This document shows positions 1-5,000 of a DNA stretch of 5,000 nt, piece after piece. Under the pieces are notes generated by a model that worked only from the letters and a program-made list of their open reading frames with translations, did not search any database and had not been told where the DNA came from. The stretch is from assembly GCA_902783395.1 (NCBI GenBank), contig CACZRA010000119.1, forward strand, positions 1-5,000. The letters run 5' to 3'. How positions within the stretch are numbered: position 1 is the first letter of the stretch; each line of letters begins with the position of its first letter. Position numbers and translations under genes: made by a program. The DNA comes from an uncultured Lachnospiraceae bacterium (GTDB lineage Bacteria; Bacillota; Clostridia; Lachnospirales; Lachnospiraceae).

Positions 1-3
1 AAT

Positions 4-20
4 ATGACCGTTAGTCATTT
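4..20 (+). promoter_or_regulatory. Probable TetR-family operator upstream of the TetR gene
   Basis: The sequence is ATGACCGTTAGTCATTT. Its first 15 bases form a perfect inverted repeat, with arms ATGAC (4-8) and GTCAT (14-18) around a five-base centre. It lies about 45 bases before the preferred start of the TetR gene. Read in the sense direction of each gene, it matches 15 of 17 bases of a site in front of the MMPL exporter (3575-3591). Two near-identical palindromes at two promoters of one locus is the pattern expected of an autoregulating TetR repressor. Binding is inferred. The -35 and -10 boxes of this promoter must lie mostly left of the window. Confidence 0.75.
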
Positions 21-65
21 TTTCTCATGAGCGATATTATTGCACATCACGGGAGTTACGTCAAT

Positions 66-668
66 ATGTCAAGGATAGAGCAGAAAAAACAGCATAAACG
101 CACCGCCTTGCTGAACACCGCTTTTGAGCTTTTCACCAGCAAAGGACTGAACAGAACATCGATATCGGACATAGTGGAAAGAGCCGGAGTAGCAAAAGGC
201 ACATTTTATCTGTATTTTAAGGATAAGTACGATATACACAACAGACTCATCGCGGGTAAAGCAGCCGCTGTTTTCAGAGGAGCCGCAGATGAACTGGAAA
301 AAAGGGAGGACATCCAAAGTGTTGAAGATAAGCTGATCTTTATCTCGGACTATGTCATAGATCTTCTTGATAAGGATCATACCCTTCTCACCTTTATCTC
401 CAAGAATCTCAGCTGGGGAATCTTCAAAAACGTACTTATAAGCAGCAGGGAGGAAACGGATGTTGATTTCCGCGAGGTCTTTCGGAGACTTTTTGAAAAT
501 TCCGATACCGCCTACAAAAATCCCGAGGTTCTGATATTTATGATAATAGAATTTGTAAGCTCTACTACATATTCATCGGTTCTGTACTCCGAACCTCTGG
601 GAATAAAAGAGCTGAGGCCCTATATTGATACATCGATAAGACAGATAATAAGGGGCCAGCAGCTCTGA
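66..668 (+). CDS. TetR/AcrR-family transcriptional regulator
   Basis: This is a 200-residue DNA-binding repressor, a usual length for the family. The N-terminal helix-turn-helix spans about residues 13-56. It shows the family pattern: an AFELF helix, the G-L-N-R-T-S-I turn, the SISDIVERAGVAKGTFYLYF recognition region (32-51), and K52-D53-K54 at its end. The rest is a variable helical ligand-binding and dimerisation domain, so the inducer cannot be predicted. The ATG at 66 is preferred because GGGAG lies at 51-55, ten bases upstream. An in-frame ATG at 27 would add 13 residues, has no ribosome binding site, and sits directly after the operator. The gene converges on the exporter operon and ends 11 bases from it. 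Matching operator-like sites before this gene and before the exporter suggest it represses both. The family call is secure; the regulon is inferred. Confidence 0.93.
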   Translation: MSRIEQKKQHKRTALLNTAFELFTSKGLNRTSISDIVERAGVAKGTFYLYFKDKYDIHNRLIAGKAAAVFRGAADELEKREDIQSVEDKLIFISDYVIDLLDKDHTLLTFISKNLSWGIFKNVLISSREETDVDFREVFRRLFENSDTAYKNPEVLIFMIIEFVSSTTYSSVLYSEPLGIKELRPYIDTSIRQIIRGQQL

Positions 669-686
669 CCCCTTATCCTTTATTTT
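648..686. terminator. Probable bidirectional intrinsic terminator between convergent genes
   Basis: ATAAGGGG (648-655) pairs with CCCCTTAT (669-676). The stem continues past a C-A mismatch with CAG (657-659) pairing CTG (665-667), closing a five-base loop. On the + strand it is followed by a T-rich stretch with TTTATTTT (679-686). On the - strand the downstream side reads TTATTATCTGT, a weaker U-tract. The hairpin lies at the convergence of the TetR gene and the secreted-protein gene. The TetR stop codon (666-668) is inside the stem-loop. Confidence 0.7.
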
Positions 687-1462
687 GACGCAGTGAGCTT
701 TACGCTCGTGGCTCTTTTTGAACCGTTCATTACATACCATCTGTCGTTATTCTCGCCGGGAGTCCCTCCTGCAACCCCCGTAAACTGCATCCCCGATTTT
801 GCCTTCAGGGCAGCCTTACCTCCGGAAGCTTCCACATTGCTGAAGGATATCCCCATAGCATCTCCGGAGGTTACAATGCCGTATGAATCTCCGACGGCTT
901 TTATGTTTGAGCCCTGTATGAATATGCTCTTTCCTCCTCTTATGCCGGCTGATGTTCTTGCGTTGGAAGAGCCTGTGGATACGATCGAAGCTCCCGTTAT
1001 CTTCAATGCTTTTCGTGAGTTTATGCCTGCCGAGATATCTGTCTCCATGACCGAGGAAGCCGAAGCATTTATCGTGACTCCGCTTATCGTCAGTTCTTTT
1101 TTTCCTACGATACAATAGCAGGTATCATGAGTCGTGACCGAGTTGACAATGTTCAGTACTCCGCCGCCGTTTATCGTAAGGGCTCCGTTACCTATGAGAA
1201 CTCCGCTCTCTTCATATATCTGGTCCATGACAAGGTTATTTGTTCCGGATACGGCTACTGTGGAATTCTTGGGAAGCTTTATCTGGCCGTTAAATGTGCA
1301 GTTGTTAAGGATAAGTGTCTTTCCGTCCCATGTCATGCCGGCTCCGCTGTATACCTCATCATCCTTAAGCTCGAGTCTCGTTCCGGCAAAGGCCGTTGCC
1401 GTAAAAAGGACAGACGAGATGATCGCAGCCGCAAATGTGATTATCAACCTGTTAAGCTTCAT
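680..1462 (-). CDS. Secreted beta-helix-like protein of unknown function
   Basis: This 260-residue protein has a clear signal peptide: a basic start (MKLNR), a hydrophobic core to about residue 22, and an A-F-A/G cleavage site near 26/27. No lipobox is visible, so it should be exported and not lipid-anchored by that route. The mature part is rich in Gly, Ser, Thr, Asn and beta-branched residues. It carries degenerate repeats of roughly 20-30 residues, for example ALTINGGGVLNIVN (94-107), ELTISGVTINAS (123-134), ALKITGASIVSTG (152-164) and SIFIQGSNIKAVG (179-191). This pattern is typical of right-handed parallel beta-helices seen in surface adhesins and carbohydrate-binding proteins. I see no catalytic motif. 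Cysteines occur at 55, 115 and 117. The ATG lies 11 bases inside the end of the exporter gene, with GGAGG (1469-1473) six bases upstream, so translation is probably coupled to the exporter. I do not recognise a named family. Confidence 0.8.
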   Translation of the reverse strand: MKLNRLIITFAAAIISSVLFTATAFAGTRLELKDDEVYSGAGMTWDGKTLILNNCTFNGQIKLPKNSTVAVSGTNNLVMDQIYEESGVLIGNGALTINGGGVLNIVNSVTTHDTCYCIVGKKELTISGVTINASASSVMETDISAGINSRKALKITGASIVSTGSSNARTSAGIRGGKSIFIQGSNIKAVGDSYGIVTSGDAMGISFSNVEASGGKAALKAKSGMQFTGVAGGTPGENNDRWYVMNGSKRATSVKLTASK

Positions 1463-2955
1463 GTTTTACCTCCACGCGTTTTTTGTCATTTTTATTAAAA
1501 CCCATTGTTGTTCTGACTATTATAGGATCAAATAAAAGAAGCATTGCCGGCAGGATGAAAATGACGGCGATCATGCTTACCAGCGCCCCTCTTGAAAGCA
1601 GGGTGCATATTGAGCCTATCATATCAACCTGTGAATAAGCCGATACTCCGAACGTTGCGACAAAAAAGCTGCATCCGCTCGTTATGATGGAGAGCATACT
1701 CGCCCTGTGTGCCTTGCTGACAGCCTCTTTTTTATCCATCCCGTTAAGTCTTCTGGTCAGATAATGGTTTGTCAGTAGTATGGCGTAGTCAACGGTAGCT
1801 CCCAGCTGGATAGTTCCTATGACAATACTGGCCACAAAGGGAAGGCTCTTCCCCTGGTAAAACGGGACAGCCATGTTTACATTTATGGCAAATTCTATGA
1901 CCAGCACAAGAATGGCCGGTAATGATATGGATCTGAACGTGAACAGTATTATTATGAATATTGCCGCGACCGAAAGAAAATTAACCTTCTTCAGGTCGAT
2001 ATCGGTAGTATCCTGGAGATCCTTCATCATAGGCGCCTCACCTATTACCATGGCCGTGGGATCATGTTTTTTCACTATCTCGTTTATGTCCGCAAGCTGT
2101 GCATTCACCTCATCTGTTGCCGACACGTATTCCGAGCAGATAAAGGCGAGCTCATGCTCATCCCCCTGCAGCATTTCCCTGATACTGTCGGATATCATTG
2201 ATTCAGGAATAAGCGGTCCGACGACTGATCTCAGACCCAAAGCCCATTTTACCCCGTCAACCTCTTCTACCTCCTCGACTATCGCTGTCTTCTCTCTCGG
2301 GTCGAGATCCTTGTCCATCATTATGATATGCATGCAGTTCATTTCAAAGGTATCCTCGAGCTTTTCATTGGCAATGTTGCTCAGGATCGTGTCAGGCAGC
2401 GACTGTGCTATGTTGTAATATACCTTCACATGATTGCTGCCGTATAATGCAGGGATACAGAGAATGAGAAATACGAGCAGGGAGAACCTGTAATGCTTTG
2501 TAATAAAGTCCGAGGGCTTTTCCAGGCTTTTGATCAAAGGCCTGTGCTTTGTTTTTTCTATCGCCTTGTCAAATACGAGTATCATCGAGGGAAGGATCGT
2601 AACGCAGGTCACCACTCCGATAAGAACACCCTTGGACATAACTATCCCGATATCCCCTCCCAGGGCAAAGGTCATCACACACAGAGTCAGAAATCCGGCT
2701 ACCGTGGTTACAGAGCTTGAAAGGACCGACACGAAGGTGTTTGATATAGCCGTTCCCATTGCCTTATATCTGTCATCGGGGATTTTTTTCTTCTGGGTCT
2801 CATAGCTTTCAAGCAGAAATATGGAATAGTCCATCGTTACGGCAAGCTGCATTACTGCCGTAAGTGCCTGTGTGACATATGAAATCTCCTTAAGGAAGAC
2901 ATTGCTTCCGAGATTATAAAGGATCGATATGCCTATGCTTAGCAGGAAAAAAAAA
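1452..2955 (-). CDS. MMPL/RND-family exporter, C-terminal part (out of frame with its N-terminal part)
   Basis: This frame holds about 500 residues, the larger part of an MMPL (RND superfamily) proton-driven membrane exporter. It contains the rest of the first transmembrane bundle, the second extracellular domain and the second bundle. The two hallmark Asp-Tyr pairs that form the proton relay in MmpL proteins are present: AVTMDYSIFL and GATVDYAILL. They fall near residues 241-242 and 588-589 of the rebuilt 699-residue protein. The C-terminus is short, basic and cytoplasmic. No convincing independent start exists. The furthest upstream candidate is a TTG at 2985-2987 with no ribosome binding site, giving a non-family leader. 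The segment therefore continues the 3552 gene through the T-run at 2947-2955. Removing one T joins the two frames into a family-like third membrane segment. The substrate is unknown; lipids, drugs and peptides are all known for the family. Confidence 0.9.
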
Positions 2956-3552
2956 CGGAACAATAAAGGATTCGGTAGTAAGCTCAAGTACCAGAAAAGA
3001 AAGAATGGCCGCGATCACTACATAGACCGGGAGCTCCTTCATGCAAAGATCTGCTATGTCCGCCACGATACCTGTCATGCCGCTTACAAAGCATTTCTCT
3101 CCTACGATCCTCCTCATTTCCTTTACGGCATCCATTGATTTATCGGAAGAAGTGGTATCATCAAGGAATGCTATGATAAGGGTGGCATCTCCCCTCACGA
3201 GTCCTTCTCTGAGTCTTTTGGGAAGAAGCTCCAGAGGAACGGAAAGATCGATAAGACTCCCGTGCCAGAGCACCTTTTCAACATGATCAATATCCGCTAT
3301 CTTATCGGCAAGATCACCTATATCCCTTTCATCCATGCCCTCAACGATTATCATGGTGAAAGCTCCCATTCCGAACTCATCAACCATGATATCCTGTCCC
3401 TTGATCGTCTCAAGGCTGTCGGGAAGATAACTCAGCAGATCGTAGTTTACTCTGGTTTTAAAAAAACCTATAACAGACGGGACCAGAAGCAGAGCGCCTA
3501 TAAGCAGGATCAGATATCTGCTCCTTGCGATCCATTCACCTATCCTGGACAA
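2914..3552 (-). CDS. MMPL/RND-family exporter, N-terminal part (frameshifted)
   Basis: The 212-residue frame encodes the start of an MMPL exporter. It has TM1 at about residues 13-31, a first extracellular domain with the family-typical NYDLLSYLP just after TM1, TM2 at about 174-191, and the beginning of TM3 at about 196. The frame leaves the family pattern after the FFF at 200-202 and ends ten codons later. The match resumes in another frame across a nine-base homopolymer, so this is one gene with the 1452-2955 segment, about 699 residues when joined and a normal length for such proteins. The start is TTG at 3550-3552, chosen because GGAGG (3558-3562) is five bases upstream. An earlier TTG at 3562-3564 overlaps that site and directly follows a stop codon. 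If no frameshift occurs, the product would be a stub lacking both proton-relay motifs and should be non-functional. Confidence 0.88.
   Translation of the reverse strand: MSRIGEWIARSRYLILLIGALLLVPSVIGFFKTRVNYDLLSYLPDSLETIKGQDIMVDEFGMGAFTMIIVEGMDERDIGDLADKIADIDHVEKVLWHGSLIDLSVPLELLPKRLREGLVRGDATLIIAFLDDTTSSDKSMDAVKEMRRIVGEKCFVSGMTGIVADIADLCMKELPVYVVIAAILSFLVLELTTESFIVPFFFPAKHRHIDPL
2947..2955 (-). other. Homopolymer frameshift site within the MMPL gene
   Basis: The coding strand has nine consecutive T's, the longest single-base run I see in the window. With nine T's the frame ends at TAA (2914-2916). With eight, the protein reads VPFFFLLSIGISIL and continues through the whole family. With ten, it hits TAA (2939-2941) two codons after the run. 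The causes cannot be separated from one sequence: an assembly error, a loss-of-function mutation, phase variation by slipped-strand mispairing, or transcriptional slippage on the U-run. Confidence 0.85.
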
Positions 3553-3557
3553 TGAAA

Positions 3558-3562
3558 CCTCC
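3558..3562 (-). promoter_or_regulatory. Ribosome binding site of the MMPL gene
   Basis: GGAGG on the - strand ends five bases before the TTG at 3550-3552. It decides the start: no in-frame ATG lies nearby, and the upstream TTG (3562-3564) overlaps this site and follows a TAG stop. Confidence 0.75.
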
Positions 3563-3574
3563 AACTATTCCTGT

Positions 3575-3591
3575 AAATGACCAACGTTCAT
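3575..3591 (-). promoter_or_regulatory. Probable TetR operator over the MMPL transcription start
   Basis: On the - strand this reads ATGAACGTTGGTCATTT, an imperfect palindrome with arms ATGA and TCAT. It differs at only two of 17 positions from the site before the TetR gene (4-20), counted in the sense direction of each gene. It touches the last two bases of the predicted -10 box and covers the expected transcription start near 3583. A bound repressor there would block RNA polymerase. That the local TetR protein binds here is inferred. Confidence 0.75.
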
Positions 3592-3618
3592 TTTCGTACT
3601 AAAGCATATCCTTGTCAA
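3590..3618 (-). promoter_or_regulatory. Sigma-A-type promoter of the MMPL operon
   Basis: On the - strand a consensus -35 box TTGACA (3613-3618) is followed, after a 17-base spacer, by GAAAAT (3590-3595), a 4-of-6 match to the -10 consensus. The -35 box begins only 13 bases after the dprA stop codon. The resulting leader before the TTG start is about 30 bases. The operator-like palindrome overlaps the -10 box and start point. Confidence 0.7.
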
Positions 3619-3631
3619 GACTTATATGAGG

Positions 3632-4516
3632 TCAGACTGTACGTATATAATTACTTCTGGCACATTCTCTTGCGGCTCCCGCCATGCACAGATCGGCAAG
3701 TATCTTCATAACCTCGGATACCGAAAGCCCGCAGGCGTGTATTATTTCATCGACGTTTTTAGGATAGAGATCAAGACAGTCAAAGACGGTTTTTTCTTTT
3801 CCGTGCAGGTCGAATCTTTTGATCCGCCTCACTCCAGGACATTTTGTAGATACGGGTTTTTCAGCGAGCAGTCCCAGTGCCTTCAGGATGTCATCGGGAT
3901 GTCTTGCGATCCCCGCTCCCTCGGATATCAGCTTATTGCATCCCGAAGAAAGCCCGTCCGTAAGCCTTCCCGGAACAGCAAATACATCCCTTCCCTGCGC
4001 GAGGGCATCGTTCACGGTTATAAGTGTTCCGGATCTCAGCCTTGCCTCTATGACAAGGAGTATATCGCACATTCCCGAGATTATGCGGTTCCTTGAGGCA
4101 AAATGCGACCCGACAGGCGCGGTGCCGTCAGGATGCTCGGATATCAGCCCGCCATGGCCTTTTATCATTTCATAGATATCCCTGTTCTGCTCAGGATAAA
4201 CGACATCCGTACCCGCTCCGAGGATCCCGAAGGACTTTCCTCCTGCCTGAAGCGCAGCCCTCTGGGCTATACCGTCTATCCCTCTTGCCATTCCGCTTAT
4301 TATCTGGACTCCTGCGGCTGCAAGATGCGAGGCAAAGTATTCCGCCATACTTCTTCCGTATTCCGAACAGGCCCTTGCTCCCACAATGGATACGGATCTT
4401 ACATCGGGATCAGGCAGTTCTCCTCTTACATATATTCCGGCCGGACATGCAGGTATGAACCTCAGCTTGTCGGGAAATTCCTCATCAAAGCGTGCTATGT
4501 ATCTTGTTTCATCCAT
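3632..4516 (-). CDS. dprA: DNA-processing protein DprA (Smf)
   Basis: DprA is a cytoplasmic protein that binds incoming single-stranded DNA during natural transformation and loads RecA onto it. The 294-residue product shows the family Rossmann-like core in order: G-A-R (46-48), SGMARGID (74-81), GILGAGTDVVYPEQN (97-111), SEHPDGTAP (126-134), SRNRIISG (141-148), VIEARLRSGTLIT (155-167) and the following A-V-P-G. The C-terminal 70 or so residues resemble the DprA winged-helix domain. The protein begins directly before the core, without the N-terminal helical SAM or HhH-like domain found in many longer homologues. Start: ATG at 4514-4516 with AGGAGG (4524-4529) seven bases upstream. It overlaps the yifB stop by eight bases, so the two are co-translated. 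No terminator follows; the exporter promoter lies immediately downstream. DprA is also widespread in bacteria not known to be competent, so its presence alone does not show competence. Confidence 0.96.
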   Translation of the reverse strand: MDETRYIARFDEEFPDKLRFIPACPAGIYVRGELPDPDVRSVSIVGARACSEYGRSMAEYFASHLAAAGVQIISGMARGIDGIAQRAALQAGGKSFGILGAGTDVVYPEQNRDIYEMIKGHGGLISEHPDGTAPVGSHFASRNRIISGMCDILLVIEARLRSGTLITVNDALAQGRDVFAVPGRLTDGLSSGCNKLISEGAGIARHPDDILKALGLLAEKPVSTKCPGVRRIKRFDLHGKEKTVFDCLDLYPKNVDEIIHACGLSVSEVMKILADLCMAGAARECARSNYIRTV

Positions 4517-5000
4517 TCCAGTACCTCCTGTCAATACTCCTGAATCCCACTGCCTCCTTCAGATGCTCACATCCTATATCTTCTGCTCCGTCAAGGTCGG
4601 CTATGGTTCTGGCCACCTTTATCAGCCTGTGGTAAGCCCTTGCCGAAAGCCCTATGCTTTCATATGCTTCCCTCATGAGCCTCTCTTCATTTCTTTTCAG
4701 ATGACAATACCTCTCTATATCCTTGACTCCGATCTCGGAATTGAATCTTATACCGGTTCCTTCATATCTCTTTTTCTGAAGAGCCACAGCCCCTTCGACT
4801 CTCTTTCTTATAGCCGCCGAGCTTTCATTATCACTACGGATGCTTATATCCTCATACCGCATTCTTGAGGCCTCGGCACATATATCTATCCTGTCAAGCA
4901 GCGGACCTGATATCCTTCCGAGATACTTCTGCACATCGCTCTCGCTGCATCGGCATCTGCTCCTGTCCGGATAATATCCGCATTTACAGGGATTCATGGC
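4509..5000 (-). CDS. YifB/ComM-family Mg-chelatase-like AAA+ ATPase, C-terminal part
   Basis: The gene runs off the right edge. The visible 163 residues are about the last third of a family usually near 500 residues. The first codon in the window (Ala) continues into MNPCKCGYYPD, the conserved cysteine-containing AAMNPC-CG region. It is followed by C-R-C (16-18), then GRISGPLLDRID (28-39), the family signature that includes a conserved arginine. LSARAYHRLIKVARTIADL (118-136) is the C-terminal helical domain with the sensor-2-type arginines. ComM is a hexameric helicase that promotes branch migration during integration of transforming DNA in gamma-proteobacteria. In Firmicutes the role of YifB is less clear, but its usual place next to dprA supports a DNA-processing function. 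The Walker motifs would lie outside the window. The stop codon overlaps the start of dprA by eight bases. Confidence 0.95.
   Translation of the reverse strand, partial: AMNPCKCGYYPDRSRCRCSESDVQKYLGRISGPLLDRIDICAEASRMRYEDISIRSDNESSAAIRKRVEGAVALQKKRYEGTGIRFNSEIGVKDIERYCHLKRNEERLMREAYESIGLSARAYHRLIKVARTIADLDGAEDIGCEHLKEAVGFRSIDRRYWNG
4524..4529 (-). promoter_or_regulatory. Ribosome binding site of dprA
   Basis: AGGAGG on the - strand lies seven bases before the ATG at 4514-4516, inside the 3' end of yifB. It selects this ATG over an in-frame TTG at 4532-4534, which lies upstream of the site and has no such signal of its own. Confidence 0.85.

Noticed and set aside
27..65. Upstream ATG at 27 as start of the TetR gene
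   Set aside because: It has no ribosome binding site and lies seven bases past the operator-like site. The extra 13 residues lie outside the normal TetR N-terminus. It remains possible but less likely than the ATG at 66.
693..1535. Open + strand frames opposite the secreted-protein gene (693-1118, 1127-1498, 1134-1535)
   Set aside because: They lie antisense to a gene with a signal peptide, a good ribosome binding site and coherent repeats. They have no ribosome binding sites of note and no recognisable domains.
1873..2805. Open + strand frames antisense to the exporter
   Set aside because: The opposite strand carries clear MMPL motifs throughout. The + strand translations look like composition-driven shadows.
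2947..2958. A programmed -1 ribosomal frameshift on the U-run
   Set aside because: A -1 shift on this run reads TCC TGC TAA and stops at 2939-2941. Only a +1 shift (or a net loss of one base) joins the exporter halves, so the usual -1 slippery-site mechanism does not explain it.
2958..2987. Independent TTG start for the C-terminal exporter segment
   Set aside because: The leader is not family-like and has no ribosome binding site. The coding sequence there belongs to the other frame, which matches the family.
3460..3466. A seven-base A/T run near the start of the exporter gene as a second frameshift site
   Set aside because: The exporter frame reads through it correctly (GFFKTR before NYDLLSYLP), so it shows no disruption here.
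3626..4868. Open + strand frames antisense to dprA and yifB (3626-4096, 3819-4175, 4103-4543, 4386-4868)
   Set aside because: The - strand encodes well-conserved DprA and YifB motifs across these coordinates. The + strand products have no family features.

Overview
The window looks like chromosomal DNA from a Firmicute of the class Clostridia, plausibly Lachnospiraceae. The evidence is moderate base composition, strong GGAGG-type ribosome binding sites, occasional TTG starts, a yifB-dprA pair in operon order, and an MMPL exporter with a TetR-family regulator, a pairing common in that group. The lineage is an inference from gene content, not from a marker gene.

Layout from left to right: (1) a TetR-family regulator on the + strand (66-668), with a palindromic operator-like site just upstream (4-20). 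(2) A convergent hairpin terminator (648-686). (3) Two overlapping genes on the - strand: a secreted beta-helix-like protein of unknown function (680-1462), and upstream of it an MMPL/RND-family exporter (1452-3552). The exporter reading frame is broken at a run of nine T's in the coding strand (2947-2955). (4) A short regulatory gap (3553-3631) with a consensus -35 box, a weak -10 box and a second copy of the operator-like site. (5) On the - strand, dprA (3632-4516) and the 3' end of a yifB/comM-like gene that enters from the right edge (4509-5000).

How they work together: the right part is a DNA-processing operon, yifB then dprA with an 8-base overlap. The left part reads as a self-contained efflux cassette. 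The same near-palindrome (15 of 17 bases identical when each is read in the sense of its gene) lies in front of the TetR gene and over the predicted transcription start of the exporter. The TetR protein therefore probably represses both itself and the exporter plus secreted-protein operon. The most notable points are this paired-operator circuit, the homopolymer frameshift in the exporter, and the translationally coupled secreted protein of unknown role. I found no tRNA, rRNA, CRISPR array, insertion sequence or riboswitch.
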